From Erythroxylum novogranatense (lineage: Eukaryota; Streptophyta; Magnoliopsida; Malpighiales; Erythroxylaceae), in assembly GCA_029891385.1 (NCBI GenBank), contig CM057235.1, positions 18,469,120 to 18,533,119 on the forward strand: a stretch of 64,000 nucleotides of DNA, given 5' to 3'. The position numbers and the translations under genes were made by a program. Of this stretch, positions 34,170 through 46,646 are shown one piece after another. The notes below the pieces were generated by a model. It worked only from the letters and a program-made list of their open reading frames with translations. It had not been told where the DNA came from and did not search any database. Each line of letters starts with the position of its first letter. Position 1 is the first letter of the stretch.

Positions 34170-37100
34170 TGTAACACCCCACTCTCGCAAGACACGTACC
34201 TGACATCCTGAGGGATATTCGAGTCCGTGCCCTACGAGGGTGGCATGCTATCGCACTTAATCAGTCAAAACTCAGTACATATTTTTTTTAATACAATCAA
34301 ACATATACGAAGTCAATATTCAAAATGGGCCCACTTTATTCGTAAACTTTTTCAATCATAACAATACAATCAACGTAATTTCAATAGCCATTAGGGCCTT
34401 TTACAAAAACAAAACATTTTAGTAATAATGTCTGTACATTACAACATCATTCATCTACACAATGTATAATACTTTCGGAATACATGATTTGATACAAAAT
34501 TTGATGAAAAACAAATCAGTAAGAAAACAAGGAAATACAATGCAAACATGAACTAATCCCGACCCTTATCTCTCACTTGCATGCAGTAGGTATACTCCCG
34601 TTTGCCTAATAGGGTATTCTTCTGAATATGAAAAATATTTGCAAATTTTGGGTGAGTTTTGCGAACTCAATGAGTGACCATCATCGATGACTCACCCAGT
34701 CATATAATATATAATTCACATTCACATCATTTCACATTTTCACACTCAATACACTTTAATCATTCATATTATGCATATGCAGTGCACATGAGACCCACTT
34801 TTTATTTATTATTTTGTTGTGATCGAGTGCCTAACTGTCTCGTATCCATTGGATACCTAGCTCATTACTAATTGTCCCTTATCTGATGGGGATACATGGC
34901 TCATTTTACATAGTGAGCCTTAGGCTCTTAATCACTTTTGAGCTTGAAGCTCTTTTTCACATGTTGAGCTTTAAGCTTTGATCGGTGGATACTTTGGTCA
35001 CAACTGCCATTATGTTTCATGCATTCATGAAATGGAATGTCTCAATCACATTTGCATATTCTCATTCACTCACATTCACATATCATCGGACCTTAGTCCA
35101 ACATTCAACATTAAAGTTGAGAATCACACTTTCATTCATATGCAAATGCACACTTAAAACACATTTATCAATCAAATTATGTACACTTATTTCATCTCAT
35201 TCACATACAAGTAGCATTTCAATATCCCAATCAAACATCACAATCATCGGACCTTCTGTCTGGAAACCAATACAATCAATCACATTCATACAATCATTCA
35301 GTAGTCAATCAATTTAAAAATTCAAACAAAACAAACAATAAAATGAGACCATCTAGGTTTACTTATAGTATGCTCCATAATACCATTAGCTTCCATGATT
35401 TGAAAATGTCTAAATGCGGACGTTTATCCTACACATCAAAATTATGCAATACACACATTGCATATACACATTAATAACTTTGCACAATTACAAGCATTCA
35501 TTTATGCACACGAGTGTATAAGGAATAAGTACAATGCATGTTCAATGACAATCCCGGGTATATAATCAAATTTCTCATTTTATCCACATTCTCATTTTAT
35601 AACTCAATTACTCATCATTTCATTTTTAGCATTATTTGCTCTCATAAAAATCAAATTCTCATTCGCCTTAACTTTAACTTGGTACTCATTACTCATTTCC
35701 TTTGAATCACAACCACAATCATATGAACCCCTTCATCTGCAAGACACACATGTCCTTGGGCACTTTAATACCAAAAATTCATTCACTATTGTTAATCTAA
35801 CATGTTATGATCATACAATATCCAAACTCTCATTCTTTCTTAAAAATTCTCCAAAATTCCAGACCTTCAAGTCTATTTTCCATGATCCATTTGATAACGT
35901 AAATGAGGTAATTTGGCAAAACTTTCTTCTAATAACATGTTCAATATTGTCTTAAGTTTCAAATAACACCAAGATCATTCAATTTGGTTCAATATTCCAA
36001 AATTTATACTCCAAATAAATTGGGTCATTCCTTAACTGTAACAGTATTCTATACCCAACTTCAGGTCAGATTCTAGAACTATGGAGACAGAATTGGAATT
36101 TTATTCCTTCATAAAAATTGTATTTCTATGTCTCTATTTTAATATAAATAAAAAATAATCTCATTAGAAGACTAAATAACAAGTTATGCCTAAAATATCA
36201 AAGCATGTCCAGTGAAAATACTCCAGTTATCATTTTCCAGAATTCCTCATCAATTCAGTCCCAAATTCATCAATAAATCTCTCCATAATGATTTCAGATG
36301 ATTATAATTTTTGGTAAAGATGAAGATCAATGTGTTAAGAGTCCAATAGTTGAAGTCCCATATCATTTGGAAGTCAAGAGAGGAAGTTATGGCTAAAAGA
36401 TCAAAGGATGTTCACGTCTGTCAACTTTCACTACACCTTCACTATGCAAGCACGATCGTGCTTGTGCACGATTATGCAATTCCAATTGGTCCTCATTTTT
36501 CACAATTGTGCTTGATCCCTTGTGACTCTTAAGAGTCACGATCGTGCTTGTGCACGATTGTGCACTCCCCTGTTTTTCAAACTTCATTCTAGCTCTTTTG
36601 AAAATAGACCTTCAGGTCCATGTTTCATGGAACTTTTGACAATGAAAATGAAAGATTTAGGCAAAACACTCTTATAATTTTTTTTCTTTATGTTTTAAGT
36701 TTCTAATGAAACTAATTCCATTTAATTTGGATCAATATTATATAAGTTATGCAAAAAAATACTACAGACTCTTCCAAACCATGTTAGAATCCACAAACTC
36801 AACTTCGAGCTAAACTTTGAAACTTTTAGAGACAGAATTAAATTTCTATTCCTTCAGGAAAAATATAGCCATACGTCTTTAGTTTAATACAAACTTAAAA
36901 TCATCCCATTTGGATGTTTATAGACCAAGATATGGATAAAATATAGATGCATATTCAGTGGAAGCACTGCATCTGTACATGTCCAGAACAATTCAACAAT
37001 ATTCATCTCTAACTCTAAATCATCTCTACATCAATTTATGAATCATTCATCATCATACACGTAAAATCAAGACATCAATGTATTCATTTCTTTACCCACA

Positions 37101-37986
37101 TCCCAGCATACATAAATCACCATTTTATGTCCATTTAACCTCTAACTCTCATCAAATATGCTTCCTTCAACAAATCAAGAAAAGTTCATGCTTATACTTA
37201 CTTGTTTAGCTTCATTTTTTTCAAATCACCAAGAAACCCTAGCTCCTCCACATACACGATCTTCAACTTTTTAAGGTGGAATAGGTTGGGTCTTTTAGCA
37301 ATAAGAAGAGGATAACAAAGTATTTAAGTGGATAGTGATGGAAGAAGGCAAGGTTTAACTTTAAGTCTTGGATAAGTGAGTGTCATTATTAAAGGGAGGA
37401 GAAGGAAGAAAATGAAGAAGATGGAAGCATTTGGCCAAAATGAAATGAAAGAAGAGATGGGTTTTCAACATAATAACATGGGTTACTAAATGAGGTGTGG
37501 CAAGTGACACATGTCACTTGCCACGTGTCAATCTCCTATGGTTCCTTTTTGGTCCACTTTAATAACTAGTCCATTTGTCCCCAATTTTCTCCCAAATTTC
37601 AATGATACTTTTCATTAAATCTTAATGTCACACATTAAAATTTCTACTGCCATTTGAAATTTTTTCTAGTCCAAAAATATCCTTAAAATTTTGGAAAATT
37701 CCTAAAATTTCCCAAAAAATTTTAATCCAGCAATTTATACTCTCCAAATCAGTTTTCAACACAATTAAACCACTATTCTCAATACAATCTCATTTATAAA
37801 ACAAGTATACCTGAAATATGTCAACGAATGTATGTACAATCATTATTATGAAAAAAAATCAAATGCACGTGCATGTATGCTAACAATATGCATGAGCATG
37901 AAAAAGCAATTTTCTTAATATCTCATTGATCTCTCATATACCTTATTTTTGGTTTTTAACTCTTAATACGGGAACAGGATGTTACA
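34170..37986 (-). repeat. 3' LTR of gypsy element 2 (3.8 kb)
   Basis: On the minus strand it starts TGTAACATCCTGTTCCC at 37986 and ends GTGGGGTGTTACA at 34170. It contains the hairpin GAGTT-CGCAA-AACTC followed by ACCC (34668-34654), and a palindrome block at 36448-36570. About 560 bp around 35360-35910 are absent from the other copy. Open frames inside (for example 34985-35317) are low-complexity. Confidence 0.75.
36448..36570. repeat. Palindromic block in the gypsy element 2 LTR
   Basis: It opens with the perfect 18-bp palindrome CAAGCACGATCGTGCTTG (36448-36465), has GACTCTTAAGAGTC (36525-36538), and repeats the phrase CGATCGTGCTTGTGCACGAT about 90 bp later. The other LTR has a version of the same block at about 42248-42365 with several changes, including loss of part of the first palindrome. 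Confidence 0.85.
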
Positions 37987-40900
37987 ATTCTCCCCTCCTT
38001 AACAAATTTCATCATCAAAATTCTTATCTGATTGATAAGGAAGGCAGGGGTATTGTTTCCCTCTTATACTCTTCCATTTCCTATCGAACTTCATCAGTCA
38101 AATAATTTCTTCCAAATGACCATAGTCAATGTAATCAATCAATCCTCTAATTATTTCTTCAAATATCACACTATCCTAACAGGTTCCTCAATATAATTCA
38201 GGTTACTCAAAATTTTCACTTCACAAGCCGAGAATACGTCTTTGCTAGATAATATCATTATTTCTTAGCTTACTTCTATATCACACATTATAATTTTGAG
38301 ACATCTTTATTGATAATACAACTCATAAGTTATTGGTCCTATGCTCTCAATAACTTCATAGGGACCAATACAATTCGAGCTTAGTTAACCCTTTTTCCTA
38401 AACTAAGCACACCTTACCAAGGTGATACTCTTAGAAATCATTCATCTTTCCTTTGATAATTCACATTTCTTTGGTGTTAATACATATAACTCTTAAGTCT
38501 ATCTCTTTATGTTCCACAACTTCGATCTTGATCCACCAATTTCATTTATCTTTCTTGAATCACTTAGTTTCTGACATCGATCAATTTCACTAATCAACAT
38601 TATGACAAATCAGTTTTGGCCTTCAACTAGTCATCTTCATTTCAATGGAAGGGCTAACGACTGTTTTTGTCGTATAACACCTCATACAGTATCCTAATGA
38701 CATCACTATGATAATGGTTGATATGCTTAAAGTCAATTAGAACTATACCTTGATCTCGTATTCCTATGAACTCCAAAAATATAAGCTTTAAGCATATCTC
38801 CAACAGTTAGGACCGTTGGCAATGCAATCATAGTTACTGGTGTCTACATCTTTAGCAATTAAGTACTATTTCAGTGTATTCCTATTGGAATGTATAGCTT
38901 AGGTTGTTACTTATGCTTTCTCTAATAACATCTTCCAGTAACTCTATCCAATGTCATAGTCTCATTTTCATTTCTTTCAAATTCAATGAATTTCTCACAC
39001 TTAATAATAATCCAAATAAAATCTAAAATATTTTACAGTACTTATAACGTCTCCAAGCTCTCAATGCAATTACTATTGCAGTAAATTCTAAATCATGTAT
39101 CAAAATTTAGCTCATGAGGCTTAAATTGTCTCCATGCTTAAGAATTCACTTGATTATGCTGCATTAGATTTCATCCTAATTTTTGATGTGAAACTTCATT
39201 ACATACAACATAATCTCTAGAACCAGATGATATAGTTACATCAGTGTTATAATCCATCAAGGATTCTTTTTATATTCATCAATCCATACATTTTACATGT
39301 TTTCCCCTCAGACATTTTCTTTAAAAGACTAAGATCAGTACAAACTCTTCAATAGTCTCTGGTAGTATCCAACATGTAGCTAGTTCTAAAGAACCCCGAA
39401 TCTCGCACGTATTTCTTTTAGTTTCTCACTTTATTATCACTTCCATCTTCTTTGAGTCTCCTAATGAGCTATGTTCAAAAACTACACCACCCATAATTTA
39501 TTTGATCAAGTTAAGATTCTCTTTTATGAAACTTGGAATATAACTGTTTCTACCTTCATGATATGTAAGATTTCCTTAAGTATTCAAAATGTTCTCTTTA
39601 CTTTTTGAATACACTTAAAATACCATCTCTGATGATAGTCACTAATTGATACAATTTTGCTTGGATCACTTAAATCTTTAATACCTCAATACTGTCGGGG
39701 GCATTGTTAACTCCAATGATATAACCCAAAACTCTTTATTCCCATAATTTGTTATCGTAATTCTTTAAGTATCTAATTCATCAATGAGGTAGTATTACTT
39801 CATGTTATTTTCAATTTTCCCCATTTGACTTCTTCCCTCGAATGATTTTCTCAATTCATTCTATTTCCTCTGATTTCACATTGACTTGTTCTAACATCTG
39901 TTCATTCTTACTAGTTTCTCCACACATTTCAATTTATTTACAGTCTTAACTTCCTGTGTTTGTAACATATTCATCATATCAAATTTATATCTCCTGAACA
40001 TATTTACACGGAGTATAACGTGGACCTATATTCTCCTCATATTAGCAATTAACATCTCCTCAAATTTAATAATCCAATCACATAGTTGGATACCTTACCT
40101 CAAACAAAATGCATACTTTCTCAGTAGCCTATTCTACCTCTTATACCTGAGTCTCTGTTAGGGATATGACTCCAATATTCACTTTTGATTCATTACATAT
40201 TCATTTCTGATTTGTTTCTTCATTAATCAGTCTTAAATTGAATCATCGGATCAACTTAACCTAATTCAGGGAAATTATTCTTTGAAAGAAGATTTCTTGC
40301 TACTATCATCGACACGGTTCATATAATCCTTATCAATCAATTGTCTTTAACATCGCTTATCGATCATTCTTAATAACTCAAGAAGATCAATTTCTATCAT
40401 TTCGTACATGTCATAATGTGTTATTCATCAAAACTCAATGATGCAGTAGACACAATTACATATGCTTAGGTGTGTATCATCAAGGTCATCCCATTCTATC
40501 TCGAGATTTACTTTTGACAGGTCACCAATTATCTTTCAATAGTAATACTTTGATCTTAATTTGTCCTAACAATATTTCTCTCTTTATCTTTACCACGATT
40601 AGGGTTTCCTTGCATTGACATATACTAACATCAACTTTACTCCAATTCTTTAGGATTAACCTCTTCTAGTGTTACACCAAGTCATAATGATTCAACTACC
40701 ATATTAGGTGCCATAACTCTTCTCATTTGATTCATCATCTTTCTCTTTATCTCATTTCTATCTCATCCTCCTATTGTCATTTATTTCATCTCCCATATGT
40801 ATATTCTCAATCAATTCATAATTATAAAGGCATAACCATTATGAAACTCAAACCTCCATTCCACATATATATTCTCATACTGAATCATAACTCTTATATC

Positions 40901-41131
40901 AATAATCACACAACCATTCTAAGTCTAAGTTCAACCTTTCAAGGTCATAGAAAAATTTATTTTCTTTAAACTTGGTTTATACACTTTAATCTCATTATTT
41001 CTACTTATATCCTTATTTTCCTCAATCAATCCACGACAATATACATATTCACACCTATATCACATTCAAGGGTATACCATCACAGTACAATATTGATATC
41101 ATGTTCAATAATATGACTACATATACAATTG
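37987..41131 (-). pseudogene. Decayed gypsy pol between the LTRs of element 2
   Basis: Next to the left LTR, the minus strand reads a polypurine tract (TTAAGGAGGGGAGAAT, 38002-37987), the usual 3' end of a gypsy internal region. Near 39760-39690 a YxLWEQRVLGYIIG-like phrase resembles the KxEFWxxxVxFLGHVI segment of gypsy reverse transcriptase. The rest is AT-rich with dense stops in all frames. At 3.1 kb it is shorter than a full gag-pol (about 5 kb), so part has been deleted. Confidence 0.5.
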
Positions 41132-43786
41132 TCAAATTTTGGGTGAGTTTTGTGAACTCAATGAGTGACCATCATCGATGGTTCACCCAGTCACATAACA
41201 CATAATTCACATTTGCATCATTTCACATTTCATATTCAATACAATTTAATCATTCATATTATGCATATGCAGTGCACGTAAGACCCACTTTTTATTTGTT
41301 ACTTTATTGTGACTGAGTGCCTAAACTGTCCTCATTACTAACTGTCCCTTATCCGATGGAGATACAGGGCTCATTTTACATAGTGAGGCTTACGCTCTTA
41401 ATCACTTTTTGAGCTCGAGGCTCTTAATCACTTTGAGATTTAAGCTCTGATCGTTGGGTACTATGGTCTCAACTCCCATTATCTGATCATGCATTCATAT
41501 ATGGAATACATCTCACATTTTTAATCAATCATATTATGAAACATTTAGTTTGTCACATTCACATGCAAGTAACCACTTCAGTATCTCATCCACATTTCAC
41601 AATCAAAGGGTCTTCTATCCGGAATTCAACATAATCAATCACATTCACATAAGCATTCAATAGTCAATCAATACAAAAATTCAAACAAAACAAATAATAA
41701 AATGAGACCATATAGGTCTACTCACTTCTAGAAACGTTTTCCTCTATGTATTATGTGTCTATTGACATCAAAATCACTCAATTTGGTTTAGTAATTTGGA
41801 AGATATGCCTCAAACATTTTCGGACTGCTCTTATCCAAAAATGGTATACTATGCACAACTTCCATCCAGAAATTAAACATCTTAGAGACTGAATCACAAT
41901 TAGATTTCTTCATATTATTTTTATCCCTATTTCTCTATTTTAATTTAAATAAAAAAATCATCTCATTTAGAAGACTAAATAACAAGTTATGCCTAAAATA
42001 CTGACGCATGTCCAGCAAAAATACTCCAGTTATCATTTTCCAGAAGTCTTTATCAATTCCATCACAAATTCATCAATAAATCTATCAAGAATGATTTCAT
42101 ATGGTTATAATTTTTGTTGAATATGAAGAGCAATATGTTACAAGTCCAATGTTTTAAGTCCTATGTCATTTGGAGGTCGGGAGAGGAAGTTATGACCAAA
42201 AGATCAAAGGATGTTCATGTCGGTCAACTTTCACTGCACCTTCACTAGGCACGATCGTGCTTGTGCACGATCATGCAATTCCAATTAGTCCTCAATTGTC
42301 TTTGCATAATCGTGAGATCCCTTGTGACCCATAAGAGTCATGATCGTGCTTGTGCATGATTGTGCACTCCCCTCTTTTTCAAACTTCATTCTAACTCTTC
42401 TGAAAACAGACCTTCAGGTCCATGTTTCATGGAACTTTTGACAATGAAAATGAAAGATTTAGGAAAAAAAATCTTCTACAAAATTGTTCCTTTATGTCTT
42501 AAGTTTTTAATGAAGCTTTCCATTCATTTGGATCAATATTATACAATTTATGCAAAAAAACACTACAGACTCTTCCAAACCATGTTAGAATCCACAAACT
42601 CAACTTTGAAACTCTTAGAGACAGAATTCAATTTCTCTTCCTTCATGAAAAATATAGCCATACGTCTTTAGTTTAATACGAACTTAAAATCATCCCATTT
42701 GGATGTCTATAGACGAAGATATGGTTAAAATACAGATGCATAGTAAGTGGAAACACTACATCTGTACATGTCCAACACAATTCAACAATATTCATCTCTA
42801 ACTCTAAATCATCTCTACATTAATTTATGAATCATTCATCATGATACATGTAAAATCAAGACATCAACGTATTCATATCTTTACCTACATTCCGGCATAC
42901 ATGAATCACCATTTTATGTCCATTTAACCTCTAACTCTCATCAAATATGCTTCCTTCAACAAATCAAGAAAAGTTCATACTTATACTTACTTGTTTAGCT
43001 TCATTTTCTTCAAATCACCAAGAAACCCTAGCTCCTCCACATACACAATCTTCACCTTTTTAAGGTGGAATAGGTTGGGTCTTTTAGTAACAAGAAGAGG
43101 ATAGCAAAGTATTTAAGTGGATAGTGATGGAAGAAGGCAAGGTTCAACTTTAAGGCTTAGATAAGTGAGTGTCGTTATTAAGGGGAGGAAGATGAAGAAA
43201 ATGAAGAAGATGGAAGCATTTGACCAAAATGAAATGAAAGAAGAGATGGGCTTTGAACATAATAACTTGGGTTACTAAATGAGGTATGGCAAGTGACACA
43301 TGTCACTTGCCACATGTCAATCTCCTATGGTTCCTTTTTGGTCCACTTTAATAACTAGTCCATTTGTCTCCAATTTTTAACCCAATTTTCTTCCAAATTT
43401 CAATGACACTTTTCTTTAAATCTTAATGTCACACATTAAAATTTCTACTGCCATTTGCATTTTTTCTAGTCCAAAAATATACTTAAATTTTCAGAAAATT
43501 CCTAAAATTCCCCAAAAAATTTTAATCCAGTAATTTATACTCTCCCAATCAATTTTTAACACAATTAAACCATGATTCTCAATACAATCTTATTTATAAA
43601 ACAATTATACATAGAATATGTCAACGAATGCATGTACAATCATTATTGTGCAAAAAAGTCAAATTCACGTGCGTGTATGCTAACAATATGCTTGAGCATG
43701 AAAAAGCAATTTTGTTAATCTCTCGTTGATCTCTCGTGTACCTTATTTTTGGTTTTTAACTCTTAATACGGGAACGGGATGTTACA
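41132..43786 (-). repeat. 5' LTR of gypsy element 2, inner end missing
   Basis: Colinear with 34640-37986 of the other LTR, with the outer TGTAACATCCCGTTCCC end at 43786 and the hairpin at 41145-41159 (AACTC/GAGTT stem kept, one loop change). The roughly 470 bp corresponding to 34170-34640 and the primer site are gone. Confidence 0.7.
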
Positions 43787-46343
43787 GGAATAGCCAACTC
43801 CCTTAAAATTTTATAATTGTCTATAACTTTTTCTATATCACTAATGATTAATTATAGGCCTATTCCTTAAGTCGTTATATTATCTTTACACAATCTAAGC
43901 AATTTTTTCAATCTCTAGATTAAATTGTAAAAGACCTTGATGAGGAGACCCACTCACTATCATACACCAACACTAACAAACATTAAAAAATTAAGAAATA
44001 CATGTAAAAACTAGTTATAAATAGATATACAAGACACCAATTAATCTTAAATACAAAAACTAAATTAACAACACTCTTTGACCACAGCAACAAAATTTTG
44101 ATGTGTTTTAAACAAGAAATTTAAACCTAACTTTAGATAACTAAGTTGTATATTAGTAAGTAAGGCTCATATCCATGAAGAGTACGTGACTAATTTTTGT
44201 GTTGAACTAATTAGTGTAATAAGAAAGTGGGTTTTGGCAAATTCAGTTAATACAAATAAATAAAATAAAATAAAATAAAATATTTTAATAAATATAATTA
44301 ACAAAGAATAATCACTAGATTTAACTCATGTTCTCAATTCAATCTCAACATTCACATGAGTATGTATAATCAAGTGTAGCGCTATTTTCATCTCTTTTGA
44401 AATTATTAACCATAGATTAATAGCAAGCTCTTTTAACCCAATTTTCTCTTAAATTGTAATTAATCTATACAACTTTTTTAATTAGATCTAACTATTAAAT
44501 AATTTATAATAGACTCTCAAGATTTAGTGTAACAATAACATTATGAATCGGAAAACAAGTTAATATAACTTACGATATATTATTCATGATTATGCATGAT
44601 CATTAATTTTCCATATATGAATCAGTTTAAAATAATAATGATTATAATCATTATTATGGTAGTAAGTCTATACATGAATGATCTAGCAAGCCCTATCCAA
44701 ATCATTCATAAATAAATTATAAACTTTATATAGAAAATAACACAATCAATTTCAAAAGAGAGATAGGAACAATGCTATTGGGATGATCACTACACAAACA
44801 TTTTACAAGGCCTCAATATCCTTTTAAATTGGAAGGAATAGAAAAAATTGCTTATAATTCTTCAATGAACCCATCCAAATAAAACAATATGCATCTATTG
44901 ATGTCCCTAGTGTATATCCCCTTTATTATCCTTTTTAATTGCCTTTTATACTTCATAATTAGGGTTTTTAGAATATAGACGGTTAGCTACATGACTGTGC
45001 AAGTGACCATGTACAACTAATCCTCTAAAAGTTGCAAAGACACTTTCCAATGAGCTATAGGGTAAAGGACATGATTATGTAGGTAACTTAGATAAACATG
45101 TGCATTTTCATACAGTTAAAACAATGTCTTCGAGGATGTACACATATACAATGAGTTATACGGTCCCTCACACAGTTATATAAGTACCTATTTGGATGAG
45201 CTTATATCAGTAGACCTTTTGTCAGTAGAGCTTTTTTTAGAAAAGCTTTTCTAAAAAGCTAGTTGACTGTTTAGCTGTCAATTAAAAAACAACTTTTTAA
45301 AAAGAGCTTCATATAGTAGATTGTTTGGCAACATAAAAATAAAAAGCACTTTTATTAATTTTAACTATACTTTATTTCGTAAGAAAAATTATTTATGCTT
45401 ATAAAAATATTTAAAGTATATTAAACAACGGGTTTATATTTACCTTACAATTGTTTGACAAATTCACTTCCATCTTGTAGGAAATTATTTAAAAGATGTC
45501 TTATTTTCTTGTAGAAATAAACTAATATCAAAATAAATATTAAAACATATAAAATCTAAATAATATTATAATCCCAAAATAAATATTCAAGTTGAATCTA
45601 CCACTAAAATATTATGCAATCTACCACTTATCAACAATCTATAGGGAATGTATGGTTGAACCTTGATACGAGGTTTGTACTTGTATTACATGACATATGT
45701 TATATACCTTCTTTTAGATGAAATTTGATATTTGTATCCGTGTTAGACAAAGAGGGTTATCATTTTGTCATTAATAATTCAGTTGTATAATTATCTTTCA
45801 ACGTAAAATATATTGGAATTTCCTTCTTGTCATACGGATTATATAAAATGTGTCAACGTAAAATATATTGGAATTTCCTTTTTCATATATTGTTGAACTT
45901 GTTAGTCGAAAAAGACATCTGATTAAGGAAAAGTCATACGTATTATGGCATAAAAGTTTAAGACACATTTTCAGAGATAGAGTTGAGAGATTAATAAAGG
46001 AAAAAATCCTTAACATTGAGTTTGGTTATGATGATGCATGATAGGGGGTGGTAATCTCGAGCATAGTAGTCATTGCTCAACTATGGTGCACAATAGAAAA
46101 AGTCCCATAGAGAATGAGAAGCATAAAAGTATAGAGAATATAGAATAAACACTTTTGATAAATGAAATAATTGTCATGTAATTACATCTTAGTAATAAGC
46201 ACCAATGGTACTAGCCCACAATCTAATGTCAACATCATGCAAATTGAAAGTGCGGTTATATTTACATATGATAAGACAATTTTTTATTGAATGAATCCAA
46301 CATAAAACATCTTGAAATTAGCAGCACTAGAGCAAAACAAAAA
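43787..46343. other. AT-rich intergenic DNA with small repeats
   Basis: No coding region is recognised. Visible items: an (AAAAT)n run at 44254-44285; a 32-bp near-palindrome of AGCTTTTTTTAGAAAAGC type at 45229-45260 inside a MITE-like stretch (about 45180-45370); and a 27-bp direct repeat (starting CAACGTAAAATATATTGG) at 45799 and 45854. The right end is the 3' flank of the bHLH fragment. Confidence 0.4.
45229..45260. repeat. Near-perfect 32-bp palindrome in a MITE-like stretch
   Basis: AGCT, T-run, AGAAAAGCTTTTCT, A-run, AGCT. Such TAGAAAAGCTTTT phrases are common in plant hAT-type MITEs. Ends and target duplication were not identified. Confidence 0.5.
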
Positions 46344-46610
46344 TTATGCAGCTGGAGCCCTTAGCTCATGATCACAGGATGTATCACAGGCAACTGGAGG
46401 TAGATATCGCCACATTAGTATCAGACCATAGCTGGGGAAAACTGCCATTTTATTAGGAGCAGCCTAATAAGCAACTAGATGAGCATGCACAAATCCAGAA
46501 GCTGGAACATACGTTATTTTCAGTTTTTGTTCCATCCTTTCTTTATCTGCCTTGAGTGTTAATTTCTCTTCACAAAGTTCATTCTTTTCAGTTTGTTCAG
46601 GTGCAGAAAG
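46344..46610 (-). pseudogene. bHLH104/ILR3-type transcription factor, terminal exon with a stop
   Basis: On the minus strand the frame reads EKNELCEEKLTLKADKERME, then VPASGFVHAHLVAY, an in-frame TAG (46466-46464), NKMAVFPSYGLILMW, RYLPPVACDTSCDHELRAPAA and TAA at 46346-46344. From memory this is the C-terminal part of plant group IVc bHLH factors (bHLH104, ILR3/bHLH105, bHLH115), which act in iron homeostasis: the end of the leucine zipper after the helix-loop-helix, then the conserved AVFPSYG...MW..P and D.ELRPPAA tail. The DNA-binding bHLH region is missing; 37 bases upstream of the exon the LTR of a retrotransposon begins (46647), so the rest of the gene, if it exists, lies beyond that insertion and outside the window. 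The TAG where the family usually has Gln (AYQAA) suggests C-to-T decay, so this is treated as a pseudogene. Confidence 0.7.
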
Positions 46611-46646
46611 CCAAGAAGGCTATTACTAAAAAAATACCAAACAAGT

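Larger units (their letters stand above)
34170..43786 (-). mobile_element. Old Ty3/gypsy element 2 with very long LTRs, minus strand
   Basis: Bounded by TGTAACACC at 34170 and GATGTTACA at 43786, with flanks GGGAT (34165-34169) and GGAAT (43787-43791) that match at four of five bases and probably are the target duplication. The left LTR (34170-37986) is the 3' LTR and the right one (about 41132-43786) the 5' LTR, which has lost its inner end. The 3.1 kb between them holds only decayed pol. Length, LTR size and chromovirus-like LTR motifs fit a Tekay/Del relative. Confidence 0.7.

Noticed and set aside
34985..35317. 110-residue Ser/Thr/His-rich open frame
   Set aside because: Part of the gypsy element 2 LTR, composed of repeated TCACATTCA-type phrases, with no counterpart in the other LTR.
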